In this document: positions 33,421 through 41,934 of the stretch, in pieces
Position numbering within the stretch: the first letter of the stretch is position 1
How the letters are laid out: each line of letters begins with the position of its first letter
NCBI GenBank assembly: GCA_018261615.1
Contig: JAGTSE010000032.1
Span: 1 to 64,000 of the forward strand
Length of the DNA stretch: 64,000 nt
Source of the DNA: Pseudomonadota bacterium
Lineage (GTDB): Bacteria; Pseudomonadota; Gammaproteobacteria; Enterobacterales; Enterobacteriaceae
Direction: 5' to 3'
Notes under the pieces: generated by a model
What the model was told of the DNA's origin: nothing
The model's database searches: none
The model's input: only the letters and a program-made list of their open reading frames with translations
Made by a program: the position numbers and the translations under genes

Positions 33421-34575
33421 ATGTCAGAACAGTTTTGCGATTATCTGCGTCAGAGCCTGCATCATCTTTTCACTGCTGCACGCACGATTTCCCTCTTTTC
33501 TCTGCTTCCGCTACTGTTTCTCGCGGCGGTTCTGCCGTTGTTAACAGGGTGCGGAGATAAACATAATGAAAAACCCGCGCCGCCAAGGCCCGTTCGTTAT
33601 CAGGTTATCGGTACGGCATCCGCACATCCGGTGACAGTGCGCACCGGGGAGATCCGCGCCCATGATGAAACGACGCTGGCTTTTCGCCTCGACGGAAGAA
33701 TGGTCAACCGCCTGGTCGATATTGGCGAGCGGGTGCATGCCGGGCAGGTGCTTGCTGCAATTGAAAGCGAGACCGGGAAAAACCAACTGACCAGCGCCAC
33801 CGCCGATGTGGAAAGCGCCCGCGCCGCCGAACGCGTTGCGGCAATTAACCTGAGCCGGATGCAGAAGCTCATGCCTTCCGGGGCCATCGCCCGCACTCAG
33901 CTTGATAGCGCTCGTGCAGACTGGCAGGCGGCCACATCCCGCCTGAAAAGCAGTATCGCCGCAATGCATACTGCACAGGACAATCTGGGCTGGACCCAAC
34001 TGACAGCGCCTGCTGAGGGGATCATCACTCGCGTCAGCGCTTCGGCAGGGCAGGTGGTCAGCGCAGGGCAGACGATTTTCACGCTGGCCACCAGTGATGC
34101 GCGCGATGTGGTTTTTGATATTGCCGATCCGCAGTATTTGCCTGCGCGATCGGCAAGCGCGCTGCAGTTTCCAGTGGCCTTGCTGGCAAACCCGTCTATC
34201 CGTGTCAGCGGAAAATTGCGTGATATCAGCCCGCAGGCCGATCCGCAGACCCGCACCTGGCAGGTCAGGGTGACGTTAGAGGCTCCACCTGCGGCGATGG
34301 CGCTGGGAGCCAGCGCGAGTGTTGATATACCGTCAGTGATGCCGGGCGGCTATACCGTACCGGCATCAGCACTCAGCCGCCTTGGCGATCAACCTGCAGT
34401 GTTTATTATCGACGGGCGTGGAAAGGCGCAATTACGCGCGGTCACGCTTGCCGGATACTCTGCAACATCCGTCGTGATTGCTTCAGGCGTGGGCGTCGGC
34501 GACAAAGTCATCACCGCAGGCGTAAGCAAACTGCGCGTCGGTGAACCGGTAATTGCCGGGGAGTTGCAGCCATGA
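33421..34575 (+). CDS. RND efflux periplasmic adaptor lipoprotein
   Basis: A 384-residue membrane fusion protein. The lipobox ends at Cys44 (LPLLTGC), unusually far from the start because the N-terminus is long. It has biotinyl-lipoyl half-motifs (VDIGERVHAGQVLAAIES and APAEGIITRVSASAGQVV) on each side of an alpha-hairpin (about residues 110-165) and a beta-barrel region. It bridges the pump and an outer-membrane channel. The ATG at 33421 follows GGAG and is preferred to the in-frame one at 33391. Confidence 0.92.
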   Translation: MSEQFCDYLRQSLHHLFTAARTISLFSLLPLLFLAAVLPLLTGCGDKHNEKPAPPRPVRYQVIGTASAHPVTVRTGEIRAHDETTLAFRLDGRMVNRLVDIGERVHAGQVLAAIESETGKNQLTSATADVESARAAERVAAINLSRMQKLMPSGAIARTQLDSARADWQAATSRLKSSIAAMHTAQDNLGWTQLTAPAEGIITRVSASAGQVVSAGQTIFTLATSDARDVVFDIADPQYLPARSASALQFPVALLANPSIRVSGKLRDISPQADPQTRTWQVRVTLEAPPAAMALGASASVDIPSVMPGGYTVPASALSRLGDQPAVFIIDGRGKAQLRAVTLAGYSATSVVIASGVGVGDKVITAGVSKLRVGEPVIAGELQP

Positions 34576-37500
34576 AGCCTGTTGAAGCGCGCTTTAATCT
34601 TTCTGTCTGGGCGCTGGCACATCAGCAGTTGGTAAGCTTTTTTATGCTGCTTATTATCGCAACCGGTGTGTTGTGTTACGAAAACTTGCCGCGTAATGAA
34701 GATCCGGCCTTTACAATCAAAACGGCGGTGGTCTCTGCCCAGTGGCCTGGTGCCACGGTTGCCGATACAACACGGCTTGTTACCGATGTGCTGGAGAAGA
34801 AACTCCAGGAGATCCCGCGGCTGGATTATATCGAAAGCGAAACCCGGGCTGGCAGCGCCGTTATCTATGTCAATCTGCGTGACGATACGCCGCCGCGGCA
34901 GGTGCCGGACATCTGGTATCAGATCCGCAAAAAGATGCAGGATATTGCCCCTTCGCTGCCTCAGGGCGCGCAAGGCCCGGCGGTGAATGATGAGTTTGAT
35001 GACACCTTTGGCACAATTTATGGCTTCACGGCGGAGGGTTTTAGTGCGCGTGAACTGCGCGATCGCGTGGAGGAGATCCGCCGCGGCCTGATGTCGCTTC
35101 CGGACATGGGCAAAATGACCCTGCTGGGTGAACAACAGGAACAGATAGTGATTGCCTTTTCGCCCCGGCAATTGGCGGGGATGGGGCTGGATATCCAGCA
35201 GGTGAGCGATGCGTTAGCCGCGCAAAATGCCGTCGAACCGGCCGGGACACTTCGTACCGGCAAAGATAATGTCGCGCTGCGCGTCAGCGGCGCACTGACC
35301 AGCGAGGAGAGTCTGCGGGAGGTCACCCTGCATATCAATGACCGCTATATTCCGCTGACCGATATTGCTACTGTGAGCCGCCAGATTGCCGAGCCGCCAG
35401 CGCCAGTGTTTCGCGTCAACGGCCAGCCTGCGATCGGGTTGGCCATTTCGATGGCCACCACCGGCAATATGCTGCGTTTCGGTCAGGCATTGCACGCAAG
35501 AATGACAGAGGTTGAGACGCAGTTGCCCCATGGCATTGAGATGGTGAAGGTGGCAGACCAGTCGGAGGTGGTGAGCGACGCGGTCAGCGGCTTTGTTCGG
35601 GTGCTGGTTGAGGCTGTGCTGATTGTGCTTGCAGTTTCTTTTGTTTCGCTGGGGATTCGCGCGGGGCTGGTGGTTGCCGCCGCGATACCGCTGGTGCTGG
35701 CGATGACATTTGCCGGGATGATGCTGGCCGGAATTGGGTTGCAGCGCATTTCTCTGGGGGCGCTGATCATTGCGCTGGGGTTGCTGGTGGATGACGCGAT
35801 GATCACCGTCGAAACCATGGTTGCCCGACTGGAAGCTGGCGAGTCGCGCAAGAGCGCCGCCACCTATGCATTCAAAACTACGGCGTTTCCTATGCTCACC
35901 GGAACGCTGGTGATGATCGCCGGTTTCATCCCTGTTGGCTTTGCCGCCAGCAGCGCCGGAGAATACTGCTTTTCCCTGTTTGCGGTAGTGTTGATTGCCT
36001 TACTCTGCTCATGGGTGGTCGCCATACTCTTTTCGCCGCTGACAGGTACCTGGCTGCTGCCAGCCCAAATCAATGGGCGCGTTCGTGGTGCAGGACGACT
36101 GGCGCTTGCATATCGAGCTTTGCTGGCATGCGTGCTACGTCACCGTTTATCGACCCTGATGATCGCCGTTGCCGCACTGGCGCTGGCGGGGATCGGCACA
36201 CGCTGGATGCAGGGAGAATTTTTCCCGGCCTCGGATCGCCCGGAGTTGTTGGTCAGCCTGGCCCTGCCGGCAAATGCTTCTCAGCCTGAAACGGAGCGGC
36301 AGGCGGAACGCCTGGAAAAGGCGCTCAAGGGGAATGCGGATATTGATCACTACACAATGTATGTCGGTTCCGGTGCGGTACGTTTTTATCTGCCGATGGA
36401 GGTGTTGCTGGATAATGAAAACACCGCGCAACTGGTGGTAGTGGCGAAAAATATGGCGGCGAGGGATCGCCTGCGCCAGCAACTGACGACGCTGCTTGCC
36501 AATCAGTTCGCCGATCTGACAACCCGTGTTTCGCCGCTCGAGTTAGGGCCGCCCGTTGGCTGGCCGATAAAATACCGGGTGAGCGGGCCCGATTATGCAC
36601 AGGTGCAACGGCTTGCGCATCGCCTGGCGGCAGAAATAGGCACTTCATCACTGACTCGCGAAGTGAATCTGACCGCCGGCGAGCCGGAGAGGACGATTAC
36701 GCTTCAGGTCAACCAGACGACAGCGCGGGCGGCAGGGGTTTCATCAGAAAGCATTGCGCAAATGCTGAATACCGTCTGGTCCGGCAGCACGGTGACTATG
36801 GTACGTGATAATGATCGCCTGGTCGGGGTCGTGTTGCGCGGCAACGATCGCGAACGGCTGGATTTTGGCACACTGTCGACGTTGATGTTACCGACGGCAA
36901 AGGGTACAAAAATTCCACTGAGCGAAGTCGCTACGCTAGCCTGGGGGGTGGACGATCCGGTTATCTGGCGTCGCCAGCGTCTGCCCTTTATCACGGTTCA
37001 GACCGATCTGGTGCCCGGCGTGCGCGCTGAAAGCGTGTCGGCTGACCTGCGTCCGACAGTGGATAAACTGCGCGCGCAATTGCCTGCCGGATACCGAATC
37101 GAAGAAGGCGGGACGGTGGCTGAATCCGATAAAGGGAACTGCTCGGTGTATGCCGTGTTGCCGGTAACTCTTGTTGCCATGCTGACGTTATTAATGCTTC
37201 AGTTGCAGCGTTTTTCCCGCATGCTGCTTGCGTTGCTGATGGCCCCTTTTGCTCTGCCGGGGATTGTCCTGGCGATGTTGCCGACGGGAACTCCGATGGG
37301 TTTTGTAGCATTGCTTGGGGTGATTGCGCTGGCGGGGATGATTATTCGCAACGCGGTGATTTTGATCAGCGAAGTGGATAGCAATTTGGCGCAGGGGATG
37401 TCCGCAAACGAAGCCATTGTGGCGGCGACGGAGCACCGGGCGCGCCCCATAATGTTGACCGCCTGCGCCGCGATCCTTGGGATGATCCCTATCTCGCATC

Positions 37501-37646
37501 AGGTATTCTGGGGGCCGATGGCTTACGCGATTATTGGCGGGTTGATTGTGGCCACGCTGGTCACGCTGACCGTGTTACCCGCCGCTTTCAGCCTGCTTCT
37601 GGGATGGGGCGCCTATTCAGGCTATCAGGGAAAATCTGGCCGATAA
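34572..37646 (+). CDS. RND efflux transporter permease
   Basis: A 1024-residue HAE1-type RND pump with the usual two halves, each with one helix, a large periplasmic loop and a bundle of further helices. The proton-relay Asp pair is in ALGLLVDDAMITVE. The closest impression is the MexK/TriC type rather than AcrB. Its start overlaps the adaptor stop by four bases. No TolC-like outer-membrane gene follows, so it probably uses the housekeeping TolC. Substrates are unknown. Confidence 0.93.
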   Translation: MKPVEARFNLSVWALAHQQLVSFFMLLIIATGVLCYENLPRNEDPAFTIKTAVVSAQWPGATVADTTRLVTDVLEKKLQEIPRLDYIESETRAGSAVIYVNLRDDTPPRQVPDIWYQIRKKMQDIAPSLPQGAQGPAVNDEFDDTFGTIYGFTAEGFSARELRDRVEEIRRGLMSLPDMGKMTLLGEQQEQIVIAFSPRQLAGMGLDIQQVSDALAAQNAVEPAGTLRTGKDNVALRVSGALTSEESLREVTLHINDRYIPLTDIATVSRQIAEPPAPVFRVNGQPAIGLAISMATTGNMLRFGQALHARMTEVETQLPHGIEMVKVADQSEVVSDAVSGFVRVLVEAVLIVLAVSFVSLGIRAGLVVAAAIPLVLAMTFAGMMLAGIGLQRISLGALIIALGLLVDDAMITVETMVARLEAGESRKSAATYAFKTTAFPMLTGTLVMIAGFIPVGFAASSAGEYCFSLFAVVLIALLCSWVVAILFSPLTGTWLLPAQINGRVRGAGRLALAYRALLACVLRHRLSTLMIAVAALALAGIGTRWMQGEFFPASDRPELLVSLALPANASQPETERQAERLEKALKGNADIDHYTMYVGSGAVRFYLPMEVLLDNENTAQLVVVAKNMAARDRLRQQLTTLLANQFADLTTRVSPLELGPPVGWPIKYRVSGPDYAQVQRLAHRLAAEIGTSSLTREVNLTAGEPERTITLQVNQTTARAAGVSSESIAQMLNTVWSGSTVTMVRDNDRLVGVVLRGNDRERLDFGTLSTLMLPTAKGTKIPLSEVATLAWGVDDPVIWRRQRLPFITVQTDLVPGVRAESVSADLRPTVDKLRAQLPAGYRIEEGGTVAESDKGNCSVYAVLPVTLVAMLTLLMLQLQRFSRMLLALLMAPFALPGIVLAMLPTGTPMGFVALLGVIALAGMIIRNAVILISEVDSNLAQGMSANEAIVAATEHRARPIMLTACAAILGMIPISHQVFWGPMAYAIIGGLIVATLVTLTVLPAAFSLLLGWGAYSGYQGKSGR

Positions 37647-38000
37647 CTAAAAACCGGCGTATGCCGGAAGTGGGGCGGATTCTATCCAGGAGTGCTGGCG
37701 GAGTATGTCGTGATGAAAGAGAGTTGGCTGGTATGCAAACCGGTTTCTCTGGATCATGTGCTGGAGCTTGTCGGTGGCAGCCATCTGGGGAAGTCCGCCG
37801 CAATGGCAGCAGTGGGTTCTTCGCCGCTGGAACCATTGCCAGCGGCGCTGGCGCATCTGGAACGTGGGCCGTCAGGTAATATAATTATTAACATGGGAAA
37901 TAAAAAAATCGGGTGAGCGCATCTTGTGCATCTATTATTCAACAATAATGTTTTGCTGGTAAAAAATAAACGGGCAGGGTAATTTATCGCCCGTTCATAT
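37647..38000. other. Unassigned stretch with a possible gene remnant
   Basis: No clear gene. A plus-strand reading at 37692-37916 (74 residues, possible starts 37692 and 37713) ends in PLPAALAHLERGPSGNIII, which loosely resembles the C-terminal end of medium-chain zinc-binding dehydrogenases. It has no convincing ribosome-binding site and may be a decayed 3' fragment. The 3' side (37917-38000) is AT-rich and shows nothing further. Confidence 0.3.
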
Positions 38001-38948
38001 TTATTTGCGTGCTAATGAATGCATTTTTTCCGTCACATCATCCAGTAATTCAAAACGACGGCGATATTCTGCACGTTTTTTACTGGCAATGCTTTCCAGC
38101 GACTTACGCGAAAAAGTCAGCGGCAAACGCCAGCGCCAGGCATTATCTTTTACCCCTTCAATCGAGGCCCAAAATTCATCATAGCTGGCATGGAAATGTC
38201 GCCCTTTGCTCAGGCGATAACGCAGTGCGCGGAAGACATGCCCGTTATCACTGACGCCATAGATTGCCGAAACGCCGGTCAGCGTGGCGAGCTGGCTCAG
38301 TACTTCAAGGGCGATTTTTTTCGGGAATACGCCGTGGCAGGCACGGGTCGCCAGTTTAATCACCTCATGGCTGACCTCTTTACGCGGGCCTTGCAGACCG
38401 CCAATGACCAGAATTTGTTGCCCCTTTTCGCTGATAACGCTGAACGTCGCGCTGGCCAGCAACGTATTGTCGCCATCGCACAACCAGAGTGTGCTTTCCC
38501 CTTCGCGTTCCGCTTTGCTGGCGTTAGAAGCATATACCGTGAAATGCGTATCATCTTTCCCCATAAATTCAAGGATCTGCGTGGGTTCAGTCGCACTGAG
38601 GGCGGCGGCCAGTTGCGGCGATACGTTATTATCAAGCCAGTTGTAGTGGTTGATAATGGCATCGGCGCGCTGCGAGGCATGTAAACCGCGTGTCAGATAC
38701 TGACGGTGCGATTTACTCGGCAGCGTGATTTGGGTCGCCAGCAGTCGGTCGAAATCCGGGCGGCGGGAAAGCGCATTAAGCATGCGGTTGGTAGCGGACC
38801 AGAACAGCAGCGAACGCAGCAGAAACTTAAGGCGATACTCGCGCTTTTTCCAAATGGGGCCGGGCACAAGACGGCCATTTACCAGATCGCTAATAATATG
38901 TGAATTATTATTTTGTTTAAGTTCTGTTGGTTGACTAATATTTGACAC
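38001..38948 (-). CDS. VirK/YbjX family protein (DUF535)
   Basis: A 315-residue DUF535 protein resembling VirK and YbjX, with segments such as VIGGLQGPRKEVSHEVIKLATRACHGVFPKKIALE and YDEFWASIEG. VirK-type proteins have been linked to outer-membrane remodelling and resistance to antimicrobial peptides in Salmonella and Shigella; the biochemical role is unknown. It starts with GTG and has no strong ribosome-binding site. It lies in the accessory block, divergent from pphA. Confidence 0.85.
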   Translation of the reverse strand: MSNISQPTELKQNNNSHIISDLVNGRLVPGPIWKKREYRLKFLLRSLLFWSATNRMLNALSRRPDFDRLLATQITLPSKSHRQYLTRGLHASQRADAIINHYNWLDNNVSPQLAAALSATEPTQILEFMGKDDTHFTVYASNASKAEREGESTLWLCDGDNTLLASATFSVISEKGQQILVIGGLQGPRKEVSHEVIKLATRACHGVFPKKIALEVLSQLATLTGVSAIYGVSDNGHVFRALRYRLSKGRHFHASYDEFWASIEGVKDNAWRWRLPLTFSRKSLESIASKKRAEYRRRFELLDDVTEKMHSLARK

Positions 38949-39120
38949 GGTACGTGGCCTCTAAATAATGTATTAACATTTTAGAGGTATGGGAAATACA
39001 AATTAATAGGCGCCTTTTTTTTATTTCGCTTTCATTTAACCTTTATTTAATTAACAGGCTGCATGCAATTGTTACGCCATCTGTCAAGGGTTTTCCTATA
39101 CTTAAAAAAAGGGGGGAATT

Positions 39121-39765
39121 ATGTATCAACGTCTTGATGGAGAGTGCTGGCGGCATATCTGGTTGGTTGGCGATCTGCACGGTTGCCACCAGCGTTTAAT
39201 GCAAGCGTTGCGCGAACGCCATTTTGATCCATACCAGGATCTGCTGGTGTGCGTGGGGGATTTAATCGATCGCGGGCCGGATAGTCTGCGCTGCCTGGCG
39301 CTGCTCAAGAAGCGTTGGTTTAAGACCGTGCGCGGTAATCATGAGCAGATGGCGATTGACGCCCTGCGTTTTGGCGATATGGCGATGTGGCAACTCAATG
39401 GCGGTAGTTGGTTTAGCGCCCTCAGCGAGGCTGAACAGCAAGAAGCGCTGGCAGCGCTGCGCAACTGCGCTGAATTGCCTTATATTTTGGAGCTACGCTG
39501 CGGCGGCGCGGTGAACGTCATCGCGCATGCGGATTACCCGGCTGAAGAGTACCAATGGGAGCAAGCCGTGGATGGCGAATCGGTGCTGTGGCGCCGCGAC
39601 AGGCTCAACCAGTGGCTGGCTGGAAAAGGGCAGCGTATTGCGGGGGCCGATCATTTCTGGTTTGGTCATACGCCGCTGAAAGCGCGCGTTGACAGACAAA
39701 ACCAGCACTACATCGACACCGGCGCCGTCTTCGGCGGTGAGTTAACGCTGGTGCAGTTACAGTAG
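39121..39765 (+). CDS. pphA: Serine/threonine protein phosphatase PphA
   Basis: A 214-residue PPP-family metallophosphatase with GDLHGCH, GDLIDRGPDS and GNHEQM metal and phosphate-site motifs. PphA of E. coli is linked to heat-shock and misfolded-protein signalling. A purine-rich GGGGGG ribosome-binding site precedes the ATG. In E. coli it neighbours sdsR directly; here about 9.4 kb separates them. Confidence 0.93.
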   Translation: MYQRLDGECWRHIWLVGDLHGCHQRLMQALRERHFDPYQDLLVCVGDLIDRGPDSLRCLALLKKRWFKTVRGNHEQMAIDALRFGDMAMWQLNGGSWFSALSEAEQQEALAALRNCAELPYILELRCGGAVNVIAHADYPAEEYQWEQAVDGESVLWRRDRLNQWLAGKGQRIAGADHFWFGHTPLKARVDRQNQHYIDTGAVFGGELTLVQLQ

Positions 39766-39957
39766 CTAAAAATCGCTGAATTCATTGGCCGGGTGCCAGA
39801 AACCATCAATAAACTCTTCAACGGGAAAACAACCGCCATAGCGTATGCGTTGATTGTCCATGGCAACAAGGCACTGCTGCTCTGTATTAAACACATCGAC
39901 TACGATGTCGTCACATCCACCGTCCAGGTAGCAAACGAATAAGACCAGCGCGAACAT
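39766..39957 (-). CDS. yebW: Small protein YebW
   Basis: A 63-residue protein matching E. coli YebW throughout (MFALVLFVCYLDGGCDDIVV ... GGCFPVEEFIDGFW). The ATG at 39957 gives the E. coli length; upstream extension is rejected. Function unknown; the cysteine-rich pattern is conserved. Confidence 0.9.
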   Translation of the reverse strand: MFALVLFVCYLDGGCDDIVVDVFNTEQQCLVAMDNQRIRYGGCFPVEEFIDGFWHPANEFSDF

Positions 39958-40063
39958 TCCACCCCTCAGTTCCGTACAACGTAACAATAAGTGTAGGGGA
40001 TGAATTCAGGCAGGGGAAATCAGGCAAGTAAATAACCCGTCTTACGGACGGGTTTCCATTGGG

Positions 40064-40303
40064 TCAGGCAAGGCGCATAACCCAGGTGTCAGATTGTTGA
40101 TCGTAGTGCTCGCGATAAAGAACCGAATGTTCGCCGTTAAGGAGCGCGGGAATGCTGGTGTCCGCGTCCCAGGCATCAAGCTGCATACATAAATCCGGAT
40201 CGGAACTACAGGGGATATGTAACGTTCGCTCCCCCTGGTTCTCTCCCTGCAACTCGGCATCATCGATTTCGAATGCGCCAATGCGCACGCTGGCTTTCGT
40301 CAT
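40064..40303 (-). CDS. yebV: Small protein YebV
   Basis: A 79-residue protein matching E. coli YebV (ASVRIGAFEIDDAELQGE ... CMQLDAWDADTSIPALLNGEH). The ATG at 40303 follows a GGAGAG ribosome-binding site. Function unknown. Confidence 0.9.
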   Translation of the reverse strand: MTKASVRIGAFEIDDAELQGENQGERTLHIPCSSDPDLCMQLDAWDADTSIPALLNGEHSVLYREHYDQQSDTWVMRLA

Positions 40304-40417
40304 AATGCTCTCCGCTGAACGTTGAAGTGTGGTACGACCAGTATAGCCGCCCAAATTTCAGCCTGGTACAACACGGAGCAAGATGCCAGTCAGAAGGTGC
40401 GATTTTTTTGTAAGCCG

Positions 40418-41857
40418 TCACGCATTGCTGGTAAACAATCGGCCATCACGTACCAGTTCACGCGGATAACTGTTCTTCAGCCGCGATCCCACCTTTTTCG
40501 CCAGACCCAGCGGTTGTCCCTGGAAAGTGACAATTACATCGTCACGCGCGGGCACTGTTTGCGGGTAAATATCGCGTCCGCGATACCACTCCTCCGCCTC
40601 GGCCAGTGTCAGGGAAAACGACCGTGGGTTATCCTGACCTGCCAGCGCAATCACCGCTTCATGCTGCCAGCGATACCCTTTGTTGTGCGTTTCCGCCAGA
40701 CGCAGGCCAATGCGCGAGAAGCGGACTTTGCCGATTAACGGCTCAATTTCGATCGGAAATAGCCACAGCTCTTTATCGCGCTGCCACAGGCGCAGGCTGT
40801 CGTCCCAGCGTAAGCCGATGGCGGCGGCGGCCGTTGCGACCTGTGCCGCTTCTTTTGCTTTGAGCGGTGTGAAGGGGAAGTTACCCACTTTGTAAGTCGG
40901 TGCAGGTAAAGGCTCGACTGCTGCTGTTTTACGCAGACGGGCGACAAAAAAGCCTTCGCAGTCGTAAAGTTGCGGGAATACGTGCAGGAAACCTTCCGTT
41001 GTTAAAGCGCGAGCGGCATCGGCAAACAGCCCATCCAGTGGCAGGAATTCGACGGCGTCCGGGTACTGCTCCCGCAACCAGTGGCAGATGGCTTCATTTT
41101 CGTCGCGGTTGAGCGTACAGGTGGAATAGACCAGCGTGCCGCCGGGGCGCAGCGCGTGAAAAGCGCTATCAATCAGTTCACGCTGCGTGGCCGCAATTTC
41201 CAGATTGCTGGCTACGGACCAGTTTTTCAGCGCATCCGCATCTTTACGCACCACACCTTCGCCGGAACAGGGCGCATCAAGCAGAATGGCGTCGAACATC
41301 TCCGGTAACGCCTGGCCGAATACGCGGCCATCAAAATGGGTCAGGGCCACATTGCGGATGCCATTGCGGCTGATATTCGCATGCAACACTTTGACGCGAC
41401 TGGCGGAAAATTCGTTGGCAAGAATGGCACCGGAATTATTCATCCTCGCGGCGATCTGCGTGGTTTTGGAGCCTGGGGCGGCGGCTACATCCATCACGCG
41501 CTGTGGCATTTCACCATTAGCAAACAGCGCGGCAACCGGCAGCATTGAACTGGCTTCCTGAATATAAAACATCCCGCTCAGGTGCTCAGCGGTACTGCCC
41601 AGCGGCAGCGACTCTTCGTCATTACGCTCGATCCAGAACCCTTCCTCGCACCACGGTACCGGCGTCAGTTGCCAGCCATAAGGGGCGACAAGGGCGAGAA
41701 AATCGGCGACGGAAATTTTCAGCGTGTTGACGCGAATGCTGCGGCGTAGCGGGCGCTGGCAGGCAGCGATAAACTCATCGAAAGAGAGATGTTCCGGCAT
41801 TACCAGGCGCATTTGCGCGAGGAATTCGTCAGGAAGGTAGACAGCGTTTTGAGCCAC
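40418..41857 (-). CDS. rsmF: 16S rRNA m5C1407 methyltransferase RsmF
   Basis: A 479-residue Nol1/Nop2/Sun-family methyltransferase. SAM-binding residues are in [13 protein letters not shown], and the two catalytic Cys are in DAPCSGEG and STCTLNRDE. It methylates C1407 of 16S rRNA. The GTG at 41857 ([12 protein letters not shown]) gives exactly the E. coli length; a longer upstream frame overlapping letB is rejected. Confidence 0.94.
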   Translation of the reverse strand: MAQNAVYLPDEFLAQMRLVMPEHLSFDEFIAACQRPLRRSIRVNTLKISVADFLALVAPYGWQLTPVPWCEEGFWIERNDEESLPLGSTAEHLSGMFYIQEASSMLPVAALFANGEMPQRVMDVAAAPGSKTTQIAARMNNSGAILANEFSASRVKVLHANISRNGIRNVALTHFDGRVFGQALPEMFDAILLDAPCSGEGVVRKDADALKNWSVASNLEIAATQRELIDSAFHALRPGGTLVYSTCTLNRDENEAICHWLREQYPDAVEFLPLDGLFADAARALTTEGFLHVFPQLYDCEGFFVARLRKTAAVEPLPAPTYKVGNFPFTPLKAKEAAQVATAAAAIGLRWDDSLRLWQRDKELWLFPIEIEPLIGKVRFSRIGLRLAETHNKGYRWQHEAVIALAGQDNPRSFSLTLAEAEEWYRGRDIYPQTVPARDDVIVTFQGQPLGLAKKVGSRLKNSYPRELVRDGRLFTSNA

Positions 41858-41934
41858 GGGCGCACCACAAGGAGAAAAACAAGCGCGCAGTGTAGCATAA
41901 AGGCTCCGGCGCAAACACGCCGGAGCTGGGAGGG

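Noticed and set aside
34389..35171. A 260-residue minus-strand frame across the adaptor/pump junction
   Set aside because: It runs antisense to both RND genes and shows no motif.
38949..39120. PhoP box upstream of the VirK-like gene
   Set aside because: GTTAA-type half-sites are present but not in the (T/G)GTTTA-N5 spacing.
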